Both the position numbers and the translations under genes were made by a program. Under the pieces are notes generated by a model that was not told where the DNA came from, searched no databases, and worked only from the letters and a program-made list of their open reading frames with translations. From assembly GCA_963971405.1 (NCBI GenBank), contig OZ020487.1:36739039-36803038 (forward strand): a DNA stretch of 64,000 nt, in the 5' to 3' direction. Source of the DNA: Psococerastis gibbosa (lineage: Eukaryota; Arthropoda; Insecta; Psocodea; Psocidae). Below, piece after piece: positions 1 to 13,085 of this stretch; positions within the stretch are counted from its first letter, which is position 1; each line of letters starts with the position of its first letter.

Positions 1-1248
1 CATATGTTGAAGGGAGTTTAATGGTAATATAATAAGACAGAATATTGCTAATAATAATACTAATAGTGCTATTGTACCGTAATGTTTACCATATTAGGCT
101 ACTATATTAGATGATGGGCGAATTACCCTAGGCACAAATTGAAAGCACTCAGTTAAGCACTACGAAACAACACAAAAACACATAATGGGTTGCTTTTTTA
201 AGTTGTCTATGTATAAGTTTAAGTAAGGATTAGATCTTGTAAATACACGCATATATTATTATTATTATAAACGGTAGGCAACATTACGTAAAGTACTAGT
301 ATATTCGGGTTAAAAAATCTCGGCTTTGTTAAAAAACATACCAGTGCATCATCAACTCTGGTGGTTAGTGCAAACATCGAATATCTCATGATGGGTAAAT
401 CCTAGAGGTGTCAAAAATATCAGGAAGAAATTTTTCTGATTGCATGATTTGTAGCCTACCTCTTTCTAACACAGATTGGCCAAAACTATTGCATTTGATT
501 TGTACAGAATCGATTGATGTGGCAGTCCTGCTCAGTCATGCTTTTTCCTGTTTGATGGGGTCAATGGTAAGCTTGTCTCAGCTTGTCCATTATCGCTTGT
601 AGCCGGTGTAGGTTGACATCGAGAATTCGTATACCAGTTTGCCAATGGTCAAAATTCATACGGAAACAATGCAACTAATTTCCGAAATTCATGGGATCGT
701 TGGCATTGGACAATTGGGTCCATAAAAAGCCAATAAAAAAAGTACATTACAATAATACGGATGAACCTCCTTTACAAACTAAATATCTTAATCTGATGAT
801 CCGTTAAAGGTTTACGAAGTCACCCATGTAAGGAAGCTAAAAACGAAACTCACCGGAAGGCACTATTTGGGCTCTTTATTTCTGATACATTTAATTTATG
901 GCAAAAAATTAGCTGCAGGTTATATACTAAAAACATTTGATCCCATAATGTGAACCAATATATCTCTAAGGTGGATCCAGTCCTAAATATGGAGCCCTTG
1001 GACCCCCAGGCTGCGTGAGCTCCTCTCATTAGGAAACTCTTATGGAGGGACTTAATTAAGAGTGCGTTGCTGGGCCCTGGGCAAAAATATGAGGAATGAC
1101 CGACATACGTCAGTCGTAGCTCAGCGTGAACTATGTTCTGTAAACGTTCTTTAACGATATTTATTACCCTTTTCCTGTCTGCCTTATTTCTGCTAACGGT
1201 GTAAACATTCAGTAATTTGAAACATGTTATTGCTTTCCTAAGATTCCA
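1..1248. other. AT-rich intergenic, nothing assigned
   Basis: No conserved coding signal. A 135-codon minus frame at 850-1257 has no recognisable motif and no splice context. Confidence 0.5.
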
Positions 1249-1800
1249 AAATTTCAACGGATTTGCACTTTTGAGGTCCCAGGAACTAAAAAAAGTGGCT
1301 TTTACGAAGTGTATGTCTGTCTGTTTGTCGGTTAGTGTGTCTGTCTGTTCGTCGATTTGGATTTGGATGAAATTTGGGATGTAGGTTCAATAAAATCACA
1401 TCTCAGGTTCTTTTTTTAATTTATTAATTTTGGGCAAACTCAATTTAGGGGGGAGGAAGTTTCACCCTAAGAAGGCAAAGAAAAAAACGGCTTAAAATAT
1501 TTTTTTCTCCAAAAAGGCTCCAGCGATTTTCTTTAAATTCTTATATATTGTAGCCGTTATCAATCAATCAAAACGCAATAGATCGCTTGCTCCTTGGTAG
1601 ATTGGTTCTGGGGTAATAAAAACGACTCGAAAAATTACTAAAAAAAATTCTGCAAACCCTTTCTATCGATGCTTTCTAACTTCAAGCATGTTTTATGTGT
1701 TAAATAGAGTAGCTTAACCGAACCGGTTTGCTTTCCCAAACATAGATTTTAGTTTTGTACAAAAAATTATTTTTTGAAGAAATTATATAGTAGATAATTC
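1249..1800 (+). repeat. Interspersed repeat family X copy
   Basis: TTTCAACGGATTTGCACTTT, GTGGCTTTTACGAAGTG with a (GTCT)n stretch, then AGGCTCCAGCGATTTT as in 24950-25985. Confidence 0.6.
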
Positions 1801-2034
1801 ATGCCCCACTACTTTGAATACCCTGCAATTATTACTGTGGTGTAATGTACAGGTCTGTTTGTTCTAGACTAAACAATTGTCTCATCGATGAATTCAGTGT
1901 TCTGAGATTGAGAATGTGAATAAAAATTTTTAAACTAAAATAAAAAACTAAATATAATAAAGATACCGGCAAAAAACTTTTCCGAGGCAACCGAAATTTA
2001 AACCTAGAAAAATTATTTAGGAATTATACAATAC

Positions 2035-2262
2035 AATACAATAAATTTATATTTCCATAAAAAGTTAGGTTATACACTAATAGTAATATATTATGCTGCA
2101 GGGCTCAGCCCGTGTGCAGCTTAAATTTGGAAAAAATCTTAATCTACGTTAAGTAAGTCAGTCAGTCAGTCAGTCTTCGTTTGTCAGTGTTAACTTGTTG
2201 AGATTTGTTTTTAAATATTTTCGATATACGTTCAATTGTTTAATAGTTTTTACGTATGTCGG
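2035..2262 (-). repeat. LINE 3' end, same family, minus orientation
   Basis: Complement of the 15180-15345 3' UTR, with the frame TIKQLNVYRKYLKTNLNKLT ending at a stop near 2180. A (GTCA)n stretch at 2158-2177 corresponds to GACTGACTGACT. Confidence 0.72.
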
Positions 2263-3229
2263 GAGTCTGTTGTACTCCTATACTATCTATCTCGGCTCCA
2301 ATAATAATTGATAAATATGAAAGCGGTTATTGTGTGTGCATATTGCAGAATTATGAGTCGGACCATCCGTCCAGTTTTGTACCAGTATGTGCCATTTTCA
2401 CAAAAATGTCTCTCAATCTCAAAGGAATAAAATATATAAATAATGTATACAAATAAATAATAAAATTACAAATAGAGTACGGTACCTCGTGTAAATAAAA
2501 GTCGACACCATGAATTAAACAAAATTAAAATCGTGTAAAACCGGTACAACAGAGCTACAAATGGGGGAAAATCAGCAATTTAATTTGCTCCTATCTTTAA
2601 ATAATAAAAACCCCAGGATATATTTTATCGTCTTTTAAATATTGATTCAAGTCAAGCCGGGCTTTAGTTTTAGAATAGGCTTAATATTTTAAATTCTATT
2701 GTAGTTGCAATTCTCTCAACCTAGCCTACAATAAATAAATTAACGTTATCACATAGTTTGCAAGCCTGAAGATTTAATGACGGCAGTTTGGGCGTCCTGT
2801 GTTGACAAACTGCGTAAGTAGTTTAAAAATACGCCTGTATATATCTGTTATCTGCGTAAATAGTCGAATACGCCTATATACAGTAGCAATTACAAATCAT
2901 TAAGTTAAAAGGAAGATCCTTATGCCCTTCAAGGAAGATTATTATCGAATCGTGCAGATACAGTAGGTACATCATACATAAGCTAAATAAACAAAATTAT
3001 TGTTAGGGCATTAGATTATCAGTTTGAAACTGATCACGTCTAAAGCATGTTCGGAATGTTGCCTACATCAGAACAAATAGTCTTTCATATACTTAGAGGA
3101 ATAATAATTACCCTACTGAATAAGTTGCCAATAATAGAAATCCATATTAAACTAAAATGTAATAATTTTAAAATACGATAAAAACCAAACATTCATAATT
3201 CAGATCAACTTTTTTTTTTTTTTTAATTC

Positions 3230-3288
3230 AAAGATTAATCGCATACAAACAATTTAATGAATGTATCCGATTGACCTCTTCAGGCTTA
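3230..3288 (-). repeat. SINE family B tail fragment
   Basis: GATTAATCGCATACAAACAATTT and CCGATTGACCTCTTCAG match the tail of the 37579 copy. Confidence 0.55.
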
Positions 3289-3359
3289 CTTTTTGTTTTC
3301 CTATTTAACGTTTGTATGGGGAAAGCTTTGTGTTGCTCAAAAAGATTTGCAAGTCAAAA

Positions 3360-3475
3360 TGGAACAAACATAATTGTACTATCGATTAAAATAGAGCGTA
3401 ATAAATTAACTTACAATAGATTTAATAAATGTTGGGGAGGGCAGCCACGCCCCCCCCCCCCCACGTATTCGTCTA
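3360..3475 (+). repeat. Poly-G element fragment
   Basis: AAAATAGAGCGTAATAAATTAACTTAC then GGGGAGGGC and a 14-base C run; the same family as 23969-24120. Confidence 0.5.
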
Positions 3476-5522
3476 TGATTAGGCCTATAATTGCTTGATG
3501 AAGACTCGTTCTGTTAATAAAGAACACTTTACGCCTGCAAATGTTAAGTTAGACAAATATTATTATTTCAACTGGCTGTACGGTATTGCCATTGCTTGTG
3601 AAGGCACAGTGTTTCTTATTGGTACTCAATATGAAGCGACCTGCAGTCCGACCAATCTGATAATAGTGTGCATCCTATATACTGTTATGTTCGATGGCCA
3701 TGTAAATAATAGAATATTGTAAGTAAGTAATCTATCAGAATTACCGCTCTTGCTGGTCTGATGGGATTTGGTAATATTGTGTGAGGCGGTTATTGAGTTT
3801 CTGGTGAAAGCCGTAGTGGATAACGATCAACGACTTTCTTGAAAGAAGTCATGGGTTCCATTCAGCCACTTAAATACATTTCTGGGCCCATCTTTGTTTA
3901 ATTTGAAATAGGCTAATGAATCATGTGAGCAAGCACGTATCAAGAATTTTTGTTGGGGGGAAGAAAAACGCTTTCTACCGTGAATAAAAGATGTAAAAAG
4001 CATACAATAACAATTAATGACTATAAATAAATGGGTGATCATACACGTACCGCTTACAAAACAATTTTCCAGCTACTCTTGTTGACCATTCGGTTCAGCA
4101 CGTCGTCAGGACTTGTGGAACTGTGAATCTGACAATTCGTTTGTTTTTTTTGTTTTTTTTTGGGGGGGGGGGCATGCCTCCTGTGTAATAATACCATAAT
4201 ACATTAAAATAGTCGAATTGTTGCGCTATATTTTTTTATAATTATTTTTATGCTCAGCCAAAAAACGTTCATATATTTAATTATCCATTTAGTTATTAAG
4301 TTTTTAGAATAAATTTGTTTTAATTCCACGAAAATCCTAAGTGCTTGACAAGAACCTGGGGTGGCCAATCCCCCAATCCCCCCCCCCCCCCGACCCCCCT
4401 AATTACGCCAATGAGTTGTACCCACGTCCAAGAGCGAAAATCGTGCGAACGACAGAAACTATGTTATGCATGAATTGAGAGTCCTTTAACACCCTGAAGG
4501 GGGTAGGTACTCACAAGGTAGATGAAGAAGAAAAAGACTTGATCCTAATAACCCTATTTTGGTCTTCAAAAAAACTAATTTTGTGATACTATGACGGATG
4601 TAGATAAGTAAACTTTAACCTCTGGGCGGCGCTAACAGAATACTAAACTGGTTGTCACGTTGAAAATTGGAGTTGTGCGCAATTAAAAACACATCAATAT
4701 ACAATATAATAGAGTTAGCCGTTTTTTTATGTTACTCAATTTTAGAAATACTTTACGGTAAATACGGTGAAACCAGTAATCATAATGTATTTATATGAAC
4801 AGTTAACTTATATATACAGTAGGCTACATAGGATGGCTGTTTCGCAAAATTTGAATATTATTTTTCGGAAAGAATATCAGAACAGCTGAGGCTAGCCAGG
4901 CTATGTGTACCTAGGTTTTTAGACAAAGAGGCATGCTGTTGCCTGCCCAATTCTTACAGCAATTGAAACCAACGAAGCGCCGAGTTTGCTTGATTTTATT
5001 GTATTTTAAGATTTTCTTTGAAGATAAATAATAAGAAGTCGATAAAAACAAAAAAGATAATATATAGCAGCCTATTTGGAATAGCATAAACTGAGATTTC
5101 CATACCAACTACCTTCGTCTCGGCAGCTCGACCAATATTACGATACGAAAATGGAAGGTTGCGAGATCATGTAATAACAATAATTATTATTATAATAATA
5201 AAGTCTTTATTGAAAAATAATAATAATAATACAGGTACCGTCTATATTCCTGAATAGTTTTTTTTATTGATCATAAGCTGCATGCCCCTCTAATATTTGT
5301 TTAAACCTGAGGTAGGTGGAAGGGGTTTAATCAGCAAATTATGAAGGGTAATAATTATTGTGTGTGGAATTATTAAAGGTCCACCTTTTTATATCAAAAA
5401 ATAATAATAGTCCCTAGATATAGCCTACTAGTAGACTAATCTAAGTAATATTAATATAATTTTAAATTATTAATTTTATGTACGGTACCGTTCAATGATT
5501 GTCATGTTACGCTAAGGCGGAT

Positions 5523-5631
5523 ATTCCACTCGTCAATTTTTCTTCAATAATTGATGAGAGTTTTTCTTTACTCATCTCATCAAATTATTGATACACAAAT
5601 GACGGAATATTGACAACTGGAATAGCCGCCT
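5523..5631. mobile_element. Diverged foldback MITE, TAA flanks
   Basis: TAA then GGCGGATATTCCACTCGTCAA…GACAACTGGAATAGCCGCC then TAA. Similar 3' end sequence (ATTGACAAATGGAATAGCC) recurs at 12708-12732, where an older relative seems to lie. Confidence 0.55.
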
Positions 5632-5639
5632 AAAACTAT

Positions 5640-8600
5640 CGGATTATTTTCTATCAAAAGTTGTTTAGTCCATCCGGCATCCATAGTTGGATTTTTCAAA
5701 GAAGAATTACTTTTGTATTAAATGTTTTTTGTACAAAGTCAAATTTCACAGTATCTAAATATTCATTGTACTCGTAATGTAGAACTAGAAAAAAATATGA
5801 TAAACATTAGAAGAAATTACTAATTTGAACATCGGGCCCAATCTATGAAATACACAAAAAACTAGCATCTTGCACTGTCTCACTAGCATCAAACCGGACC
5901 AAACACTATATCATGCACCCCTTTTTTTGCGCAAGAAAGATCAGGAAAATAACAGATAGCTACTAAAGAATACATAGGAAAGGTTTGAGAAACATTTCCA
6001 TCTTAAATGGACCTGCCGTAGCCTTTGTACTGTACTGCAAAAATTAAAATGAGGTAAAGGGAGTTTAAAAAAAATCCGTTCATTCACAGTGGTCGCCTTA
6101 ATTTGTCCGAATTTCTTTAACAGGACAAAAACAGTAAAGCGTAACAGCAGCTAGGTCAGAGTGGAATAAAATTGGAATATAACATGCAGTGACTAAGTAA
6201 ATAAGGCAGGAACCGCTCTGTAACTAATAAAATTGTATAGAGCGGTAGCCTTTACAAATTTCGGTAAGCGCCTAAGACCGCGCCTAACTCTATTACCTGT
6301 GTCAAATTAATGCGGTAAACTGAATGTGGTGCTTCACATTTATTCAACAGTTGGAAAAATATTAACATTAGTATGGAGCCTCGGAATTTTCATGCCAACT
6401 CAGCTTGTAAAATCTAAGGAAGGGAGAACTTGTATAACATAACTAATATAAGGATAAGCCCCAAAACACCGGCAGCAGTGGTAGAAGGGAGGGGGTAGGC
6501 AGATCAATAGATTTATCTATAGAAAGCCAAAGGGCCCAACAAAATCATAAACATAAACACAAAATTAAGGTAAGAAAATTAGTTGATTGGTATCGAGCCA
6601 TTGTTATTTTAGCCTGTTTGCAGTTTGCACGATGTGATTTTCATTTTCAACAGTAATGCCACCAACAACCAAATACAGTATATTAATAACATAAAAAAAA
6701 AATCCTTTTTCGCAGGGGGCACCAAAATTAGTTACTGTATGCCAATGATATATAGGGAGATAATTTTGATTGATGTGAAAATAAATGTTTTTGAGTCTAC
6801 AACAGCCTAGAGGAATTATCCACCCTGTCTTTTGGGCAATTTCTTTTGGCATTTATTGCAATCAATTTGATTTTTAATGGTGAACCGGGGGCTAGGAGAA
6901 ATATTTCCAATAATTTTAAGGTAGATACTCAATATGAAAGTTGTTAGACTAAATAATAAACAAAATTAGAGGATATATAGAACAACTGGGCTTGGCAGGA
7001 TGCGGAACATCGGGTTCGAATCCCGCCAAGCCCAGTTTTCCGTGGAGGTTACCTCTTCAACCAAAGTTAATTTAATGTCAGTGTTTTATATACCTTATAT
7101 AAAACTGCAATATAATGTGTAACTAATAAACCCTCATTATCGCAAAATACTCCTAAATAAACAATATTATAGACAACGGTAGGTGCCTACGTTCTTGCGT
7201 CAATATTCAATAATAAATATTTCGAAGAACTTTTTAAATAAATAAATAGGATATTGACTTTCTCGTTCTAGTACTAGGGTACTTAAACGGTTTTAACATT
7301 TAAGATAGCTGATCAAGATTACAATTTTAGCTTATTTAAATAATAGTTTTCAACGGCCAATTATGTCCCCGTATTGTTGCAAAAACGACTAGTGGTCTTG
7401 TGAGCACATTTGCAAAATTTACAGCGTCTGTGCTAACGAATGATAATTTTTAAGAACGATTTCATTAAATCGGAAGTTGTTAAATTCGATGAGTGGCTTA
7501 CTGTCCGTGGGGCTCTAAGGAACATTCAGATACCCCATTTATGTATATTCCATACAAAACCACCCTGCAGCCTTAGCAGTAGCAGTGGGAGGCTTTGAAA
7601 GAGTCGGTGGTGTGAATTTTTTTTATGCAATTTGCAAGAATGCATTGGATAGGTTTTCCAACTTATTAGAAATCGGTCGGTCAAATGTTTGTCGCTCATT
7701 TAAATACCAAAGGCCATACATTTTTTAAGATAAATCAACGTAATCCCAGCAATGTACTACTATACGCCGGACCGTATTATTACTGTAACATTTTTATTAG
7801 AAGTTTTAAGACGCCGCCCCTCTCTTATAATTAAAGAAATCAAGTGTTGTAGGCTATTGGATCATTCCTATACAGACACAGTGGCTAAATAAATTCGCAC
7901 CTATTTTATGAATTAATACTCTTGTTATGATTTAAATACACTGTATGCGGCTGAAATATAGCACATTAACTTATATATAGGTAGTTGTGAGTATGGATTG
8001 TTCTATATATATGTAGGCTATAATACCACAATTACAGAAAGTCAGTACCTATTATATTGTATAAGCTTCTAGGTACGTTTGCAGCATTTTGAAAATTACC
8101 TTTTATTAGTCTAAAATTTAAAATTGAATCGATTTAAGGTCCAGAGCTATGTAAAATAAGTTGTATTGAAATTGTGAATCGATTTAATGGTAGCCTACAT
8201 TGTAAATATTTAAAAGTAACGAAGACATGACGATATTATAGTGAAATATGTGTGTAAATTAATTATGACTTAATAATTAAAATTAAATTTAAATAAAATT
8301 TAATAATTAATAAGGTAGGTATGTAACCTAATTATCAGTACCTGAATTCATCGTGAGTATCCCTTTTTTGTAGAAATTGTAACGCCATATTTAAGGCCAC
8401 TATCAGTCACGTACAGCACAAGAATTCCTGTTATCACTATTAAGGTACGACACGAAACACAAAAACCACAATCCTGTTATCAGACGGAATCTTATCGGGC
8501 AAGTAAGCAGTATTACAGGTAAGGTACTCCCACTAGCCGCTCTTAGGTGACACTAGCCCTCACCTGTTTCGAGTTCTTCAGCTCCAGGCGGGAGATGCTA

Positions 8601-9295
8601 ACGTGGTCTTCAATGCCTTGATCGGGATATACCTGTTTCCAGGTACTCAGTCTCCTCCATGCTGAGCTTATGTGAGGAACATGCAAATTAGAAGGAGCGC
8701 ATCCTCACTTTTGAAATATATTATGACTATCTGGCTGATTTTCATATTTAACTTTTGCATTGGTATGGAGAGGTTTTGTTCATGGAATATGGTTTCAACT
8801 GGGGTTATTTTAATTGTTCTTCGTGTTTAGGAGGATTTTAACTTGATTTTCGTCTGTGTTTTATTTCCTTTACGGTACCTAGGCTAGTTTTTGAAGCTTT
8901 TATTATATCTGCCCGACTTGTTTTATATAGTGCTATGTTGTGGCAGAAACGCTAAAATGAAACTTTTTACTAGTTGAACATTATTGCAGCCCAATTTTCA
9001 TTTTTGTACAATTGATTACTACATATAAAACATTAATACAAAAGAGAATACTACAACAAATTACAAAGAAACTGTACTTCAAAATCTCACTCTTTTGGGC
9101 TACTTCTCCCGGGGGTCTTCTTCTGGACTCCTTCTTCAGTTCCCTCAGCATACTTGATGGGATGAGACACAAGCTGTTTCAGTAAACTTTCGGTCATCTT
9201 TCCGTGGCCAATTTTTCAGTCAATATATTTTCTTTCTCCTCAAGTCCAAATACCCTAAATGGACGATATCAGCAGGAGTTGGAATATCAGTAGCC
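5640..9295. other. Intergenic, AT-rich
   Basis: No gene recognised. The tRNA-like hairpin at 6984 is the only structured element. Frames present are short and lack motifs. Confidence 0.5.
6984..7037 (+). repeat. Hairpin with tRNA T-arm-like sequence
   Basis: 13-bp perfect inverted repeat AACTGGGCTTGGC / GCCAAGCCCAGTT enclosing GGGTTCGAATCCC (B-box consensus). It looks like the 3' half of a tRNA or a SINE head; no D-arm or A box is present, so it is not called a tRNA gene. Confidence 0.45.
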
Positions 9296-9299
9296 TTTC

Positions 9300-9450
9300 T
9301 CAAGGCCGTAGCCAGGATATTTTTTCGGGGGGGGGGGGGGGTTTCAGAAATTTCATTGGATATTACATAGTAGTTTTTAATTTTCCTATCAAAATCCGAT
9401 TCTATCTAGTGTGAAGCCATTTCATTGCGGGGGGGGGGGGGGGGCCTCTC
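9300..9450 (+). repeat. CAAGGCCGTAGCC-family hAT MITE, partial
   Basis: Starts CAAGGCCGTAGCCAGGATAT followed by a G run, then CCGATTCTATCTAGTGTGAA and a second G run, as in the 57130 copy. Right terminus not found. Confidence 0.6.
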
Positions 9451-9831
9451 TATAAAGGCCCTGTCTGAAAAGGCAGTTCCTGTAATAACCAATATATACT
9501 GCGTATTTTTATTGTCTGGCCTGCGGTTAAAAGAAATGAAATACTTTGTTATTTCAAGTTTATAAATAAAGCACATAGGCCTACTATAAGTATAAGTATC
9601 GTACATTCCTGCTGTCTGTTTGTTTACCAACGCCTGTTTACAGCATTTCTGCTTTAAGCAACTCTGTCAGCCTGGCGGGGGGAGTGTAAGTACATTCCTG
9701 CTATCGTAGAAATATAGGCCCAGTTTTTTCATTTCTTTCAACTCCTTGTTGGCATATTATCGCTTGAGTGATAGAGCAGCGTTCGGAACCATTCCTTTAT
9801 TTAAATAATAATTTTCCGTTTGTAGTAAAGG

Positions 9832-10283
9832 CATTGGCGTAAACAAGGGGTCCTGGGGGGACCTCGTGCCCCCCCCCAGGATTTTTGGTAACAAAGACGT
9901 TATGGAGGCGAATATGGGCACAATAACGAAAGAGAAATTAATGCTTATGGTATGCTTATTTTACATGAACGACAACATTAAAAAAATCAACATATTGACC
10001 AAGTACTTTCACAAAAATATATTACTCAAAATGCTTAAACCCCCAATATTTCAGAACTGTTTTTTCAAACTTTTTCTTCGGGGGGCCCCCCTCAGTGGTA
10101 GATTTATTCGTCGGTTATATCTCAACTGTACTACTTGACCCCGGGCCCCCCTCCCCCCAGGGTATAATGTGCGTATAACCTCACTAAATTGGGCCTATTT
10201 ATAAAAAAAATTCTCTGGGGGATGAAATAAGTCTTGGGGTCCTAAAGCCCCCCCCCCAGAAATTTTGGGAATTTACGCCAATG
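9832..10283. mobile_element. hAT-like non-autonomous element, perfect 8-bp target duplication
   Basis: 452 bp, ends CATTGGCGTAAAC…TTTACGCCAATG, flanked by AGTAAAGG at 9824-9831 and 10284-10291. Inner ends are G/C homopolymer-rich. No transposase; the open frame inside is not recognisable. Confidence 0.88.
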
Positions 10284-10351
10284 AGTAAAGGAGGCCCCTT
10301 TACTACAAATGGAAAATTTATTATTATTTTAGAAAAGTATGTACATGGGGC

Positions 10352-10499
10352 CAAGGCCGTGCCCAGCGTTTTGTTTGGGAGGGGGTCCAAAAACTTTTTT
10401 ACATATTCTATTAATGATAGTCTATTCTATCCAGTGTAATGCCCTTTAATTTCGGAGGGGGTCCGGACCCCTTGGAACACCCCCCTAGGCACGGCCTTG
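10352..10499. mobile_element. hAT-like MITE, perfect 8-bp target duplication
   Basis: 148 bp, ends CAAGGCCGTGCCCAG…CTAGGCACGGCCTTG, flanked by CATGGGGC at 10344-10351 and 10500-10507. Same family as the partial copies at 9300 and 18450 and the copy at 57130. Confidence 0.9.
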
Positions 10500-11275
10500 C
10501 ATGGGGCGGCGGAATTAAAGTGGCCTACACTCATAAAAAATATAAATCCGGCGCTGGTTGGCACTGTTACTATCGCGTATTCTTTTCAAAAAAAAGTCGA
10601 AAAACTTCACGGTTGCATGATTGGTGAACAAGCTAAGTAGCGTCCGTCACAAATTCATGTAGCCTAAAATTGAAACTTTATATTTGAGTAAAAATATTAG
10701 CTAGAAATGCTTAAAAGCCAATTATTTTACAATCTATATTTTGAAAAACCTATCAAAATTCAACAAGTAATAATTATTTTTATACTTAATTTTAACCATT
10801 ATATTTCTCTTTATTCTAGTCTCCATTATTGCGGCTGTACAATAACGGTGTATAAATTTTGCTGGATGGTGTTTCTGGGCCAGCCCCAAATTAAAAAAAA
10901 AACGTAAAGCTCTGTTTACGATAAGAAATAAAATTGATTTAATATAATTGTACTAGTAGTTTTAGGTACCTACAATTATATAAAATATACTGCAGATGTG
11001 GCACAAAAGTAGTGTATTGTTGTAAATAGAGTACCCTATCTACATTACTCTGTGCATAAAGGAGGTAGGGCTCCGCAATTACTTGTCCGGGGCCTTCAAG
11101 TGCTGACGAGGGTCCTGCTTATCGAGGCCTACATTAATTTAATTAAACATTTAGATTTTTCATATTACGAAGACTTATTATAAAAACTGAACTTCTACCC
11201 CGGAGATTTTTTTGTTGAAAACATTGACCAGAAATAGTGGGGTTGTATACGCATTTATACAGTATATGTAGCTTT

Positions 11276-11592
11276 CAGGGGCGTAAAGTTGGGGGGGGGG
11301 CACGGTCCAACTTGCCCCCCCAGCTCGTTTTTTTTTGGGGGGGGGCTTTGCCCCTCAGCCTCCAGCATTGTAAGACGTGGTTCATACTTCATGGACCTCT
11401 TTACAGCAATATGAAATAAGCATTCCTTTTTTAGCTTAGTAAAATCTACAAGCAAACAAATCTATGCTTTAAAATTATTAAAATTAGTAAAACCCTACTA
11501 TTTTGCTCTTATATTTTCAATTTTTCCTTAAATCCTGCCTGATGACGTCATAAGCTTTGCCCCCGCCATCATTCTAAATCTTTACGCCTCTG
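11276..11592 (+). mobile_element. Poly-G/poly-C MITE (GGCGTAAAG family)
   Basis: 317 bp, CAGGGGCGTAAAGTT…AAATCTTTACGCCTCTG, with AGCTTT directly repeated at both sides (6 bp). Contains runs of G and C near the left end. Other copies in this window show it is mobile. Confidence 0.75.
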
Positions 11593-12277
11593 AGCTTTAA
11601 CGTTTAGATTTTATAGACCCCAGGGGAAAAGTGTTCAATACATCTGTGCAAAAAAGGTGTTCTTTTTTTCATTTCTTGATAGACAAAAAGACAAAGGGGA
11701 GGGGGGGTAACCTTCATATCCTATGACCTTGTACAATAGGCTTACGATGATACGGGTCATTAAAAAAAAATCAGACTTTCATTTTTATTAATTTTATACT
11801 ACGCAGGTCATTATATAAAGGCTTAGTCGAATTTAATTGTAGAAACTAGCTCATGATATGGTATTGTTAACTAGGTAATCCGTTTTGGTAATAGAACTGA
11901 AATTAATAGAAAATTCTGAATACAAACTCATACCAGATTACCTGATTATACAACGCTCATGTATATTTGGATGTAATTAGACTACATGGCGCCAAGTGTT
12001 ACACATTTAATGCAACAAATTAGTCTAGACTGTACTGGTATTGTTTGTCGGCACATTCTCACTGGATATCTGATCGTAAGGACGTTATCTCCTTATGTTT
12101 GTTAGGCGTATATTGCTGCACCAATTTGAGAAAATATCGGCTCAAACTAGTTATAGACCCTATAGCCCATGCTATATGTAGGCTGCTCAGAACAATTACA
12201 TATATGTTAATTATTACTTTTCTCTTTAAATCGTTGAAATATGTCCTGCCCTGTTAAAATTGATCAAAGATCATTTA

Positions 12278-12419
12278 GGCGCTTATTCCACATACGTCAA
12301 TAGTAAATAGTAAATGCGGTTTTGACGTGGTAGCAGACATTTTTAGTATGTCTTTAATGTCTGCTACCACGTCAAAACCACATTTACTATTGACTATTGA
12401 CGTATGTGGAATAAGCGCC
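12278..12419. mobile_element. Foldback MITE, TTA target duplication, core motif
   Basis: 142-bp near-perfect palindrome: GGCGCTTATTCCACATACG…CGTATGTGGAATAAGCGCC, flanked by TTA at 12275-12277 and 12420-12422. The hairpin tip carries the core GACGTGGTAGCAGACATT in one arm and its complement in the other. It sits in a diverged copy of the MITE central sequence (TTAAAATTGATCAAAGATCAT | GTAAAATTAAG…). Confidence 0.85.
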
Positions 12420-13085
12420 TTAGTAAAATTAAGCTTTGCAAACAATAACAAACTAAAATTAAACAATGGCTTCGTCTGGAAATGATAAATAATTGTAATT
12501 AATTTATTTCTTGAGAACAAACGATTTATTTCATAATTTAAATCATAAAATTTCTTGTAGATTATAAAATTAAAAGAAAGACGGCGGGAAAACTTACAAA
12601 ATTGGAAAAAATGGTCAATTATTGAAGACAAGTGGAATGAGGCGTTAAAATTACATAAACGCAAAATTGATGATTTTCTGTCAATGACATTATAAAAATT
12701 GATGAAAAATTGACAAATGGAATAGCCATCTAAGGAAATTGTTTTGTGATGTCGAAATAATCTTTTTCGATATTAAATTAATATATTTTGCATTACCAAA
12801 TCATTTCACTGAGCTACACGTATTTGCCAGGCATGAGAATAACTCTCACGGTTTGGAAATTTTTTGGAGTATTGATATATAGGTATGTTTTGATTATCTC
12901 TTGTTCTTCAGAATCGCAGTAGTAGACCGTTTTCCAACGTTATGAAGTCCCAAAAACCCAAAAAGGTGGCTAAAGCCGGTACTTCAAAAAAAGCTCGAAC
13001 ACACAAAAGGATACCTTTGCTACATTTTGCTATTTAGAGAAACAGCGTTTGATTTAACCAAGAGAATAGGCCTATCAGGCTATTA

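Larger units (their letters stand above)
2263..5520. other. Intergenic, repeat debris only
   Basis: Apart from the SINE tail at 3230 and the poly-G/C fragments (3440-3470, 4155-4175, 4375-4400), I see no genes or structured elements. A (TAA)n stretch lies near 5175-5235. Confidence 0.5.

Noticed and set aside
850-1257. 135-codon minus-strand ORF
   Set aside because: No motif, no splice or start context, and its end runs into interspersed repeat X; length is possible by chance.
6984-7037. tRNA gene
   Set aside because: T-arm-like sequence only; no D-arm, anticodon arm or normal acceptor stem.
12275-12664. 129-codon minus ORF
   Set aside because: Runs through a palindromic MITE and AT-rich flank; no domain.
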